DNA of 64,000 bases from Paenibacillus plantarum. Lineage in GTDB: Bacteria; Bacillota; Bacilli; Paenibacillales; NBRC-103111. The notes under the pieces are model-generated. The model made no database searches and was not told where the DNA came from. It was given only the letters and a program-made list of their open reading frames with translations. The first letter of the stretch is position 1, and each line of letters opens with the position of its first letter. Position numbers and translations under genes: made by a program. The stretch lies in the NCBI RefSeq assembly GCF_013141695.1, contig NZ_WHNY01000093.1, positions 124,001 to 188,000 of the forward strand. The letters run 5' to 3'. Positions 8,201-17,054 of the stretch are shown in pieces.

Positions 8201-9995
8201 AACGGGCCTCCCCCGCAACTACAGGAATTAGCAAAGTAATTTTTGTCCCTTCTCCCTGTTCGCTCTCAATTAAGAGTTTAAAGGCAGGTCCATAAATAAG
8301 CCTTAGCCGCTCATAAACATTTTTCACTCCAATGCCAGTAAAGCCACTTCTCTTATATTCAATCTGCTCCTCGGCTCCATCATGCTGCAAATGATCCAGC
8401 AGTCTCATTCTTTCTTCTTCGTTCATTCCTTTGCCATTGTCAGCTACTTCAACAATCAACTGCTGATGTTCAACCCTGGAGGAGATCATAATTGTCCCCC
8501 CGCCTTCATTAAAGCCATGAATATAAGCATTTTCAATAAGCGGCTGAATAAATAATCGCGGTACTTCTACCATCCCTGCATCTTGGGGGATATGAGCCTC
8601 ATACATAATGGGCTGTTTCTGTCTCATATTCATCAGTTTAATATAATGAGTAACAATTTCTATCTCTTGGTATAAGGGGATATATTCATTGTTTCGATTA
8701 ATAGTCATGCGTAATAAATGGGCAAGCGATTGAATGAATAAAGCATTCTCCTGGTCATTTTTCTTTAAGATTTTCAACCGGATCGAATTCAGTACATTAA
8801 ACAGAAAATGGGGATGAATTTGCGCTTGCAGCATTTCCAGTTCTAGCATGCGTTTTTTGGTTTGATCCAACACGGCCTTGTTAAGCATGATCTCAATACG
8901 GTCAAGCATTTTATTGAAGGAACGACCAACCTTGGCTATTTCATTACCACCGACAATTTGAGCGCGAATGGATAAATTACCTGCTTCTATTTCATTGGCT
9001 ACTCGACCTAATCTGGCAAGCGGCTCCGTCAGTCTTCTAACGAGCACTACAAGAATAATAAGAAAAATAGAAAAAAAAGAAATTTGTATAAACAAATTCG
9101 TTTGCTGAATAAAATTGATTTTTTGTGTTGCTTCCTTATAGCGAGTCAAATTGACCAACGACCAATCCGAATAAGTAAGATCATGACTTGTTAACAAATA
9201 ATGTTCACCGTCTATTGTGGTTACTTTCGCATCGTCTTCCTGAAAGTGTATCCGATCTGCATAGGCAAATCGTTGGCCGATTTGCTTCGAATCCGGATGT
9301 GATAATATGATGCCCTTCGAATTCACAAGCATGATTTGTGAGTTACCAGCAAGCTTAGCAAATGATTCATGAAAGTCCGTTTCTTTCATGCTTACAATCA
9401 CATAGCCAGATGGACGCGTAGAAAATTGGATTTTTCTAGCGATCGTTATTAGGTGCGAACTGCTCGGTCGAGAGGACAGCAGATAATTAGGCTGACCTCC
9501 AAGCCACAGTGTTTCATAACCATTCATCGCTTTCAACTGCTTGAACCAATCTTCTTCATAAAATAATTCATAGTTGTAATCATAGGCAGAATAGTTCGTA
9601 TATCCGCCATGCTCATCTGTCAAAATCGTAATGTAAGTGTCGTTCAGTAAACTGGTTATACTGCTAAGTTTGGCTGTTATTCGGGTTTGATTCAACACAT
9701 GCTGAGCTTTCGTTTCGCTTTCCTTGCCTTCTCTCAACAAGGTATTCAGTTCACTGTCAAACTGCACATTGTTTGTAATATACAAAAGGTTATTAATTAA
9801 ACTGGTCAAATTAAGCTCGACCATCTGCATCGAATCCTGCGAATTGCTAATCGCATTATCCATCAGCACATCCTTCGCCATGTAATTAGATACAATAGTC
9901 GAAATTAGCAAAGGCACCAGCAAACAAATAACCGAAACGGTTACCAGCTTTTGCCTCAGCGAAATGTTTAACCATTTAATAAACCTCATTTTCAT
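8193..9995 (-). CDS. YesM-type sensor histidine kinase
   Basis: This membrane histidine kinase has 600 residues. TM1 is near residues 18-36, the extracytoplasmic sensor (dCache-like) covers about 40-298, TM2 about 300-320 and the HAMP domain about 320-375. The His_kinase domain carries QIHPHFLFN (phospho-acceptor His near 396), followed by an HATPase with N-box ENAYIHG and DNGKGM. It acts with the response regulator encoded immediately downstream. The SD is weak (AAAGGG about 13 nt upstream) and an alternative ATG lies two codons in. The gene follows the MalG-type permease by 36 nt. The ligand is presumably an oligosaccharide bound directly or through the binding protein of the operon (inference). 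Confidence 0.9.
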   Translation of the reverse strand: MKMRFIKWLNISLRQKLVTVSVICLLVPLLISTIVSNYMAKDVLMDNAISNSQDSMQMVELNLTSLINNLLYITNNVQFDSELNTLLREGKESETKAQHVLNQTRITAKLSSITSLLNDTYITILTDEHGGYTNYSAYDYNYELFYEEDWFKQLKAMNGYETLWLGGQPNYLLSSRPSSSHLITIARKIQFSTRPSGYVIVSMKETDFHESFAKLAGNSQIMLVNSKGIILSHPDSKQIGQRFAYADRIHFQEDDAKVTTIDGEHYLLTSHDLTYSDWSLVNLTRYKEATQKINFIQQTNLFIQISFFSIFLIILVVLVRRLTEPLARLGRVANEIEAGNLSIRAQIVGGNEIAKVGRSFNKMLDRIEIMLNKAVLDQTKKRMLELEMLQAQIHPHFLFNVLNSIRLKILKKNDQENALFIQSLAHLLRMTINRNNEYIPLYQEIEIVTHYIKLMNMRQKQPIMYEAHIPQDAGMVEVPRLFIQPLIENAYIHGFNEGGGTIMISSRVEHQQLIVEVADNGKGMNEEERMRLLDHLQHDGAEEQIEYKRSGFTGIGVKNVYERLRLIYGPAFKLLIESEQGEGTKITLLIPVVAGEARYV

Positions 9996-10031
9996 TTTAC
10001 ATGCACAACCCTTTATACTTTTTACGACAGT

Positions 10032-10880
10032 CTATCCTTTCACGCCTCCAACAGCAATACCAGCAATAACATTTTTTTGCGCAATTAGAAACACAATAAG
10101 CAGCGGAATAATCGCAGATACTGCACCGGTCATCGTTAACGCATAAAATTGACCCTCTCCATCGGCAAACTGGCTCATCCCGATTTGAATGGTATACAAG
10201 GCCTCGTTACGAATAAAAATCAATGGCGTCTGGTAATCATTCCAAGTCCATATAAAGCGCAGAATGGCATAGGTAGCGATAGCTGGACGTACAAGCGGTA
10301 ATGCAATTCGCGTAAATATTTTATAGTATCCGGCTCCGTCCATCTTAGCAGACTCTATAAATTCAGGATGAATCCCGACAAAAAACTGACGTAGCATAAA
10401 CGTACCAAATACACTAAAGCTATGCAATAAAACCATTCCTAAATGAGAGTCGTACAAATTCAACCATTTAAACGTTAAAAACTGTGGCACGAGGGTCGCT
10501 TGAGCCGGCACCATATATAGCAACAAAATTAATAAAAATAAAAAGTTCTTCCCTTTAAACTGCAGCTTTCCAAAGGCAAACGCCGCCAAACTAGAAACGA
10601 TAACGGATACGAATGTCGTTGCAACAGCAACTTTCAAGGAATTCCAATAATACAAAGAAAATGGATACTTCCCCATCCACACTTCTTTATAATTTTCAAA
10701 AATATGCCAACGCACCGGCAGCCATTGAATTGGATAATGAAAGACATCCTCTTCAAACTTGAAGGAGGTGACCAGCATCCAGACAAAAGGAAGCAGGAAA
10801 ATGGCGCCGACCAATAGCATAATCAATGTAACGAGCAGTTTTTTTATGCTCAAGCTTTGCAGGTTATTCGATTTCATCAT
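10032..10880 (-). CDS. CUT1 carbohydrate ABC permease, MalG type
   Basis: This 282-residue inner-membrane permease has six predicted helices. The conserved EAA loop for ATPase docking is SAKMDGAGYYKIFTRIALPL (about residues 170-190). It starts behind GGAGG and ends 36 nt before the kinase gene. With the MalF-type subunit encoded 8 nt upstream it forms the channel of a sugar importer. No ATPase gene is present in this operon, so a shared MsmX-type ATPase encoded elsewhere is expected (inference from Bacillus systems). Confidence 0.9.
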   Translation of the reverse strand: MMKSNNLQSLSIKKLLVTLIMLLVGAIFLLPFVWMLVTSFKFEEDVFHYPIQWLPVRWHIFENYKEVWMGKYPFSLYYWNSLKVAVATTFVSVIVSSLAAFAFGKLQFKGKNFLFLLILLLYMVPAQATLVPQFLTFKWLNLYDSHLGMVLLHSFSVFGTFMLRQFFVGIHPEFIESAKMDGAGYYKIFTRIALPLVRPAIATYAILRFIWTWNDYQTPLIFIRNEALYTIQIGMSQFADGEGQFYALTMTGAVSAIIPLLIVFLIAQKNVIAGIAVGGVKG

Positions 10881-10888
10881 GCTTCCTC

Positions 10889-11788
10889 CTATTCATTCAC
10901 CCATTTTTTTTGACCATACCACTGAATCAGGGTAATGACGAATACGAATAGCAGGAGCACCAGTGCAATTGCTGAAGCATAGCCTGATTTCAAATTAATA
11001 AATGCAGTTTCATATAAATAGTATACGGTGACAGAGGTTGAATTGGATGGACCGCCTGCAGTCAATACGGCTATTAAATCAAATACTTTAAAGGTTCCAA
11101 TTACACCAATAATTAGTAGAAAGAAATTTGTCGATGATAGCATCGGAAACGTAATTTTTTTGAATTTTGCCCAACCGCCCGCGCCATCGATGTCTGCCGC
11201 CTCATAAAGATCGCGCGGAATATTCTGCAACCCCGCCAAATAAATAATTAATTGGAAGCCGATTTGCGTCCAAATCATAATGAGCATAACCGACGGCAAT
11301 GCAAAATGAATGTCCGACAGCCATTTAGGTGGGTTATCAATGCCAATAGACATTAAAAACTGATTAACAGGACCAAAGGTTGGATGAAAGAGTACCTGGA
11401 ACACGACAGCCACCGCAACCACGCTGGAAATATACGGCATGAAGTAAATGACCTTCATTGTATCCTTCAAATACACATGATTATTAATAATGATCGACAA
11501 ACACAAGGAGACAGCCATGCCGACCGGAACTACCAACAACAAGAACAAGTTATTTTTCATAGATTTAATAAAAATGTCATCTTCAAGCAGCGCCTTAAAG
11601 TTATCTAAACCAATAAAATGCAATTGATCAAAGCCCGCCACAAAATTCCAATCTGTGAAACCCATTATTATCGTCATGAGCACCGGAATAAATAGCAATA
11701 TCGTTACACCGATTAACATAGGTGCCAAAAAGATATAGCTGGCAATCGTTTCTCTTCGTGCTGCCTTTCCGGGCTTATACTCAGTCAT
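10889..11788 (-). CDS. CUT1 carbohydrate ABC permease, MalF type
   Basis: This permease of 299 residues has six transmembrane helices and the EAA motif YEAADIDGAGGWAKFKKITF near residues 197-216. The ATG at 11788 lies 9 nt after AAGGTG; GTG codons at 11791 and 11800 are alternatives. It follows the stop of the upstream enzyme gene by only a few bases, so translation is probably coupled. It pairs with the MalG-type subunit downstream. Confidence 0.88.
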   Translation of the reverse strand: MTEYKPGKAARRETIASYIFLAPMLIGVTILLFIPVLMTIIMGFTDWNFVAGFDQLHFIGLDNFKALLEDDIFIKSMKNNLFLLLVVPVGMAVSLCLSIIINNHVYLKDTMKVIYFMPYISSVVAVAVVFQVLFHPTFGPVNQFLMSIGIDNPPKWLSDIHFALPSVMLIMIWTQIGFQLIIYLAGLQNIPRDLYEAADIDGAGGWAKFKKITFPMLSSTNFFLLIIGVIGTFKVFDLIAVLTAGGPSNSTSVTVYYLYETAFINLKSGYASAIALVLLLFVFVITLIQWYGQKKWVNE

Positions 11789-11792
11789 CACA

Positions 11793-13616
11793 TTATTCAC
11801 CTTCTTCTAGCTGTCTTTGGGGCCTTGTTGTTATTCTAATCGTCATTTCATACATGCCAGCAGCTACATCATAAAGCGACCAGCTTAGCGGTACGCACCG
11901 GACAGCAGGAAAGACAGCTGCTATCAACTGCTCTGTTCCATGACAGTGTGCAGGAAAAGTATCGCTTTGAGCAGTTACCTCAAGACTGTATTGTTTCGCA
12001 GCCATCTGGATACCGCCTTCGATTGATTCGATTTGGGCATCCACAGGAAAAACGATTGGCTCGACAATAGAGAGCTGCTCAATTGCTGTCTGCACATCTA
12101 TGGCATATCTTTTTTCCATAAAACTGTCAAAAAAATGATAAGAAATAGCATAGGACACTTGACAATCCGTTACAGCTGACTGCTGCTCATGCTTTAATTT
12201 TCCATAGACGTTCGCAACAGCAGAATCTTTGTGAGCTATGATTTGTGCGTCATGCTCGTATAGGTTGCAATAGGATAGTCCGCCAGCCATCGCTTCTATA
12301 CGAGGGGTGGTTGTCCCTTCATAGGGTTCCGGATATACCGGCATATTGATCATCTCTGTCCGCTTATAGCGAGTTGCCGAACCAATCTGGATCGGACCAA
12401 GCGCGTTATGCCACAAATAAGACAGCGCTCCACCAGTCGGCGCATTCAAACTGCCATAACCCGTTACTGTACCCATCAAATTGTCCGTTCGAATATGACA
12501 AGTATTTAACGATGGATAATACTTTGTACCAAATGGTTCATCGGAAGGAATAGCTGTTTGATCTTCTTTATGAGCGGCGCTATCCCCCCATATCCCATAC
12601 ACTAATGCAACTGCCAAACTATCTGCCCGATTGAATGTACTGTGTATACATGTTTCAGTAAATATGTGGTCATGCTGTGGACCATAACCCACCAAACCTG
12701 TTTGATCGACGCAGCCTGCTAAATATCTCGCATTACGTGCCGCTGCCTCGGCAAAAGCGGGATCTTGATCTGCAAGCAGCATAAGCGCCATTTGGCATCC
12801 ATGCGCTGTTTTACTGCCATACAACGTCCATTTATAGCTTCGACTTCCAAATGAATTATCCATTGATCCGTCCGGATATATCATCTGCAGATGGCCCCGC
12901 AACGTGCGGCATGCTTCGGCTTTAACCCGGTCATCACGAGTCAGCATGGCATATTCTGCCATCGCTCCTATACTCATGTCGAAGTTGTAACCAATATCGA
13001 TCTGGTCATAGGGATGGTGCGGGAATTTGGATTCTCCAACAAGGAATCCATCCCGATTTATACGGTGCAACTCCACCTGCATAAGCTTCTCAGCTTCCAG
13101 TGCGTAGTCAGGCCGGTTTAATATTTGTGCGCACCATTGCAAAGCTGCAGCAGAAGAAATCATATAATTGATATTATTTCTCGGAATTCCCCCCTTGCAG
13201 AAAGCCCATATTAGCCATTCCGCTGCTTTCGAAATCATATCTTTCAAGCTCTGTGCCTCAGTATCCTCGCCCATTTTGGCCAAATAGTCATAAGCATGAC
13301 TTAAAGACAATACTTGAAAAACAGTAGTGCCCTTCCAATCGGAAGCTTCATCATTCAGCCAGGAGCCGTCTTGCAGCTGCCTTCTCTTCATATATTGAAC
13401 AAGCTCTCTTGCAGCATCCATATAGGACTGCTTTCCGCTCTCTACCGCCGTGTAATACATTGGAAAAATAGCATCTCCACAGCGACCGTGAATACATTTA
13501 CATGCAGGGCACGCAATCCCCCCCTGCCAGCTTGGCAAAAACCCTTGAACTTGATAATTCAATAAAGTATCACAAAACTGTTCAACCATCTGTTTCATTT
13601 GCGCATAAGCGTTCAA
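11793..13616 (-). CDS. putative (alpha/alpha)-barrel carbohydrate-active enzyme, family not recognised
   Basis: This 607-residue cytoplasmic-type protein has no signal peptide and a TTG start behind AGGAGG. The first 380 residues show the repeated amphipathic helices of a six-hairpin/(alpha/alpha)6 barrel (for example ARELVQYMKRRQLQDGSWLND, VFQVLSLSHAYDYLAKM). The last 200 look like beta strands, as in heparinase-type lyases or GH88/GH105-like enzymes with a sandwich tail. A distinctive N-terminal cysteine cluster, CPACKCIHGRC (Cys36, 39, 41, 46), could bind metal. It sits between the binding protein and permease genes, opposite a KduD-like dehydrogenase, so a role in cleaving an imported uronate-containing oligosaccharide is likely. 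This is inference from context. Catalytic residues cannot be assigned. Confidence 0.6.
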   Translation of the reverse strand: MNAYAQMKQMVEQFCDTLLNYQVQGFLPSWQGGIACPACKCIHGRCGDAIFPMYYTAVESGKQSYMDAARELVQYMKRRQLQDGSWLNDEASDWKGTTVFQVLSLSHAYDYLAKMGEDTEAQSLKDMISKAAEWLIWAFCKGGIPRNNINYMISSAAALQWCAQILNRPDYALEAEKLMQVELHRINRDGFLVGESKFPHHPYDQIDIGYNFDMSIGAMAEYAMLTRDDRVKAEACRTLRGHLQMIYPDGSMDNSFGSRSYKWTLYGSKTAHGCQMALMLLADQDPAFAEAAARNARYLAGCVDQTGLVGYGPQHDHIFTETCIHSTFNRADSLAVALVYGIWGDSAAHKEDQTAIPSDEPFGTKYYPSLNTCHIRTDNLMGTVTGYGSLNAPTGGALSYLWHNALGPIQIGSATRYKRTEMINMPVYPEPYEGTTTPRIEAMAGGLSYCNLYEHDAQIIAHKDSAVANVYGKLKHEQQSAVTDCQVSYAISYHFFDSFMEKRYAIDVQTAIEQLSIVEPIVFPVDAQIESIEGGIQMAAKQYSLEVTAQSDTFPAHCHGTEQLIAAVFPAVRCVPLSWSLYDVAAGMYEMTIRITTRPQRQLEEGE

Positions 13617-13631
13617 CTTGTTCCTCCTATA

Positions 13632-13658
13632 ACTCCAGACAGCCTAACTGCCTGGAGT
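13632..13658 (-). terminator. intercistronic hairpin between SBP and enzyme genes
   Basis: The arms ACTCCAG and CTGGAGT enclose an inner CAG/CTG pair. It lies after the binding-protein stop and just before the AGGAGG of the next gene, without a long T-run. It probably stabilises the SBP mRNA or gives partial termination, as is common after binding-protein genes. Confidence 0.5.
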
Positions 13659-13672
13659 CTTCATAAAAAGTT

Positions 13673-15022
13673 CTATTTGTTAGAAGCAATAATTTTGGTG
13701 ATCTTCTCTTTGATTTTGCTCATTGTTTTATCAATATCCTGAGTTCCCAACAAATATAGCTGCGCTTCATCAACAAATGCTTTCTCGGCTTCAGTAATAT
13801 ATACTGGCGCAATCATGGTTTTGGAAGCGAGTGTTTGATCAAGCGATTTTAGCAAGGATGTTTTATCAATCGCATTCGGATTTTTTGTACTGGCTACAAG
13901 AGCGTCGACAGCTTTAACTCGATCTGATTGCTTCCAGCCCGATAAACTTTTCCCTTGTACATCAAGCCCTTTAGTGGTAAACCACCGAACAAACTTGTAG
14001 GCTGCTTCTTTATTTACAGATTTTTTGGCAACACCGATCATGTCACCCTGCGGAATAGAATAAACTTCTTTGCTGTCTGGCAAAGAGGTCGGCATTGGTG
14101 CCCACGCAATTGGGAAATCAGGCGTGAAATTGCCCCACTCCGTAATCATCCAACTGCCAGCTGGCATCATACTTGCTTTCCCTGTAAAAAATTGCTGACG
14201 GTAATCAAGCTTCTGTGAAATCGTTTCCGATAAAGGAACAGCTGATTTATCTATATTTTCCATCTGATTACGCAGTTCCAAGGACTCTCGGAAAGATGGC
14301 TGGTCACCGTTATAAGTAGAATCATCATTTACAATGTAGTTTTTCTCCGGCAGTCCACTCACCTTTACGGCATAATGTGGATAGGAATCGCGTAAGAACG
14401 TACCGTAGCGCTTAGCTGCTCCTTCTCCCTTTGTCAAAGCTTTTGCATATTGCGCATACTCTTCCCATGTCCAGCTTTCAGGAACCTTTAGTCCAGCCTC
14501 ATCCAAATGTTTTTTATTCAGCATCATCATCGACACAACATATTTAGCCGGCAGTCCGTAATATTTCCCATCAATCTTTGGATCAAGTAAATATTCTTTA
14601 GCAACATTAATGCCATCCTTGCTTAGAAACTCATCCAGCGGCTCCATCATACCGATTTTAACCCTCTTGGAAAACTCGCCGAGAGAATGGAACATCACAA
14701 CGTCCATTGCATCGCCGGATGCTGTCATTAAATCGAGCTTTTTCAAGTAATCAGTAGCATTTACATTATCAACAAGCGGCATGGATTCCACTTTGATGCC
14801 AGGGTTTTCTTTTTCAAACTCCTTAATAACCTTGTTCCAATTGCCCGTTTCTTCATTGTACCAATGTAAAAACTTGATCGTTACGGGCTCTTTCCCGGAG
14901 CTCTGACCGTTATTGCCTTTAGCCCCTTCTGACTCGGCTGGCGCTTTCGAGCATGCCGATAAAACCAGCGATGCAATTAACAAGACGATTAACATGACTG
15001 TAAAAGCGTTTCTTTGTTTCAC
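13673..15022 (-). CDS. extracellular sugar-binding lipoprotein (SBP family 1)
   Basis: This 449-residue lipoprotein is the substrate-binding protein of the operon's CUT1 importer. A hydrophobic signal segment ends in the lipobox LVLSAC, giving lipidated Cys24. The mature part has the usual SBP_bac_1 pattern: KFLHWYNEETGNW near the start, EFEKENPGIKVE (about 70-81), and the late tryptophan/proline-rich hinge segments. The start is GTG behind GGGAGG. It is the first gene of the minus-strand operon. A cre-like site lies in the divergent promoter region upstream. The ligand is unknown; from the context a uronic-acid-containing oligosaccharide is plausible. Confidence 0.9.
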   Translation of the reverse strand: MKQRNAFTVMLIVLLIASLVLSACSKAPAESEGAKGNNGQSSGKEPVTIKFLHWYNEETGNWNKVIKEFEKENPGIKVESMPLVDNVNATDYLKKLDLMTASGDAMDVVMFHSLGEFSKRVKIGMMEPLDEFLSKDGINVAKEYLLDPKIDGKYYGLPAKYVVSMMMLNKKHLDEAGLKVPESWTWEEYAQYAKALTKGEGAAKRYGTFLRDSYPHYAVKVSGLPEKNYIVNDDSTYNGDQPSFRESLELRNQMENIDKSAVPLSETISQKLDYRQQFFTGKASMMPAGSWMITEWGNFTPDFPIAWAPMPTSLPDSKEVYSIPQGDMIGVAKKSVNKEAAYKFVRWFTTKGLDVQGKSLSGWKQSDRVKAVDALVASTKNPNAIDKTSLLKSLDQTLASKTMIAPVYITEAEKAFVDEAQLYLLGTQDIDKTMSKIKEKITKIIASNK

Positions 15023-15174
15023 TTAAACGACCTCCCTTAAAATTGTAAGATAAAAGTCTATCCCAGTGGTAAACTTAGTCGTAGTATACTATTTAGCAAT
15101 TACTACTCGAAAGTTCATTCCATCTACTTTGTTGAGATTATTTTGACATATTACTTCGATGCTAGTTTTCCTCA

Positions 15175-15189
15175 CGGCAACGTTTTCAT
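15175..15189 (-). promoter_or_regulatory. candidate CcpA cre site
   Basis: The minus strand reads ATGAAAACGTTGCCG, which fits WTGNAANCGNWNNCW at 14 of 15 positions. It lies in the 230-nt divergent region between the SBP operon and the gntR gene, so catabolite repression of either unit is possible. Confidence 0.4.
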
Positions 15190-15252
15190 TCGAATTATGG
15201 CATGTCCGGCGACAATGTATTAGAATGCTAATAGAAGGGGGAGACGATCGTT

Positions 15253-15930
15253 ATGCAATTTCCTGAGAAGTGGCTCCAAGGAAAATCTTTGGGCGAGAAA
15301 ATCTCGTGTGTGTTACGTTTGCGGATTATCGATGGTTCGACCCCATCTGGAACAGTGTTATCAGAAAATATGCTCGCCTCCGAATTCGGAACGAGCCGTT
15401 CGCCAATTCGGGATGCACTCAAAATTTTGTCTAATGAAGGCTTGATCCAGATGGAACGAATGGGAGCAGTTGTTCTTGGTCTAACTCCGCAAGATTTGGA
15501 GGAGCTGTATGACGTCCGATTTATGTTCGAGAATTTCGCCATGCAGAAGCTGGCTATCGAAAACGATGAGACAACAATACAAGAATTGAGCAAGATCATC
15601 GATAAGATGGAAATGGCACTACGACATAGTGATCCGTCGCAGTTCGCTTATCATGACTTGGAATTTCATGAAACAATCGTACTCAGTGCTGATCATAAGC
15701 GAATATCATACTTATGGATCAATATCCGACATGTTATTCTGGCAGCTTTGTTAGTTGCTACGGAGCGCAGATTTTCCGAAAAGGAAGAGATCTTGTTTCT
15801 GATTGATCGACACAAACGGGTCGTAGAAGCTCTCGTATCACGCGATGTGACTTATATCAACAGGATCGTTAAGGAGCATTATCACGATACAAAGCGGACG
15901 GTCGAAGAAAGTTTGTTCAAGAGGAGATAA
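15253..15930 (+). CDS. GntR-family regulator, FadR subfamily (FCD domain)
   Basis: This 225-residue transcription factor has an N-terminal winged helix (residues about 10-75; the recognition region contains LASEFGTSRSPIRDALKILSNEGL). A C-terminal all-helical FCD ligand domain follows, with acidic and histidine residues (YHDLEFHETI, later HKRVVEAL and EHYHDT) typical of the metal/ligand site. AGGGGGAG precedes the ATG by 9 nt. It is divergent from the glycan import operon and upstream of two dehydrogenase genes. FCD members commonly sense sugar acids, so control of the uronate pathway here is likely. A palindrome just upstream of the next gene could be its operator. Confidence 0.88.
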   Translation: MQFPEKWLQGKSLGEKISCVLRLRIIDGSTPSGTVLSENMLASEFGTSRSPIRDALKILSNEGLIQMERMGAVVLGLTPQDLEELYDVRFMFENFAMQKLAIENDETTIQELSKIIDKMEMALRHSDPSQFAYHDLEFHETIVLSADHKRISYLWINIRHVILAALLVATERRFSEKEEILFLIDRHKRVVEALVSRDVTYINRIVKEHYHDTKRTVEESLFKRR

Positions 15931-15984
15931 CTAGATTGTATTCAATTAAGTTATTTACAACAGTAACATTCTTCTCTATGATTA

Positions 15985-16006
15985 AGTTGTCGACAAGTAT
16001 ACAACT
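15985..16006 (+). promoter_or_regulatory. candidate GntR operator
   Basis: AGTTGT...ACAACT is an inverted repeat (15985-15990 and 16001-16006) that also contains the perfect 10-nt palindrome TTGTCGACAA (15987-15996). It lies 20 nt before the dehydrogenase start, in the 96-nt gap after gntR. FadR-type GntR sites often contain TNGTNNNACNA cores. Confidence 0.5.
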
Positions 16007-16026
16007 AGAAAAGAGGTTATTACTTT

Positions 16027-17037
16027 ATGAGAGCAGGATTATTCCTTAAGGCGAATCATGTAGAGGAGGGCGAGTTGGACAAACCGACAGTCCGGGAGGG
16101 AGAAGCCTTACTGAAAGTATCGCTAGCCGGAATCTGCGGTACCGATATGATGATTTATTCCGGTAAGCACCCCAGAGCTAAGGCTCCTCTGGCGATGGGA
16201 CACGAATTTTGCGGAGTCGTAGAAGAAGTGCGGGCTGGCAGCGACTTTGCTCCGGGAGATCGAGTCGTAGTTGAGCCGACGATAAGCTGCGGTGTATGCG
16301 AGGCTTGTAAAGCTGGGCAATTCCATGTGTGCCGAACGCTCCAGCTGATTGGCATCGACAAGCATGGCGGATTCGCTGAATATGTTGCCGTTCCGCTGAA
16401 TCGGCTGCATCGCATTCCGGATAGCCTTTCGGATGAGCAGGCAGCACTAACCGAGCCGCTGGCTGTGGCTATACATACAGTGCGGCGCTCGGCATTGCAG
16501 GTAGGAAATTCCGTCGTGATTTTGGGAGCCGGACCTATCGGGCTTCTGATCGGCATGATTGCCAAGCTATCTGGCGCTCAAGATATTTTGATTTCCGACA
16601 TTAGCCCTTATCGGCTTGCCAAAGCGAAGGAGCTTGGTTTTATCTCAGTAAACGCTGCCGAAGAGGATGTCGTTGCCGCTACCATGGCACTCACCGGCGG
16701 CAAAGGAGCGGATGTTGTCTTTGAAGTTGCAGGCACACAGTCGACAGCACAGCAAATGGTCGAAATGATCAAAATACAGGGGCAAATCGTCGTCGTCAGC
16801 GTATTCAAGACGCCCCCTGCTATCGACTTGGCCAAAATGCATTTTAAAGAGATTAGTTTGACTACGACCCGCTGCTACAGCAGCTCGGATTTTACTGCTG
16901 CCATTCAAATGATGGCTAGTGGGAAGATAGATCTCTCCACGTTGATTTCACATCAACTGGAATTGAGTGAAATCACTTACGGATTTGAATTAATGAAAAA
17001 TTCGGAAGTATCGTTAAAAGTACTCATAAAGCCCTAA
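16027..17037 (+). CDS. zinc-dependent medium-chain alcohol/polyol dehydrogenase
   Basis: This 336-residue MDR-family dehydrogenase resembles L-threonine, L-idonate and galactitol-1-phosphate dehydrogenases. The catalytic zinc region has CGTD (about 38-41) and GHEFCGVVEE (about 59-68). The structural zinc lobe has four cysteines in CGVCEACKAGQFHVC (about 88-102). The Rossmann domain carries GAGPIGLL (about 166-173) and a following acidic DISPYR, suggesting NAD preference. AGAGG precedes the ATG. It is followed by the KduD-like gene after 17 nt. It probably oxidises a sugar acid or polyol released from the imported glycan; the exact substrate is unknown. Confidence 0.88.
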   Translation: MRAGLFLKANHVEEGELDKPTVREGEALLKVSLAGICGTDMMIYSGKHPRAKAPLAMGHEFCGVVEEVRAGSDFAPGDRVVVEPTISCGVCEACKAGQFHVCRTLQLIGIDKHGGFAEYVAVPLNRLHRIPDSLSDEQAALTEPLAVAIHTVRRSALQVGNSVVILGAGPIGLLIGMIAKLSGAQDILISDISPYRLAKAKELGFISVNAAEEDVVAATMALTGGKGADVVFEVAGTQSTAQQMVEMIKIQGQIVVVSVFKTPPAIDLAKMHFKEISLTTTRCYSSSDFTAAIQMMASGKIDLSTLISHQLELSEITYGFELMKNSEVSLKVLIKP

Positions 17038-17054
17038 GGGCACAGGAGAAACGC

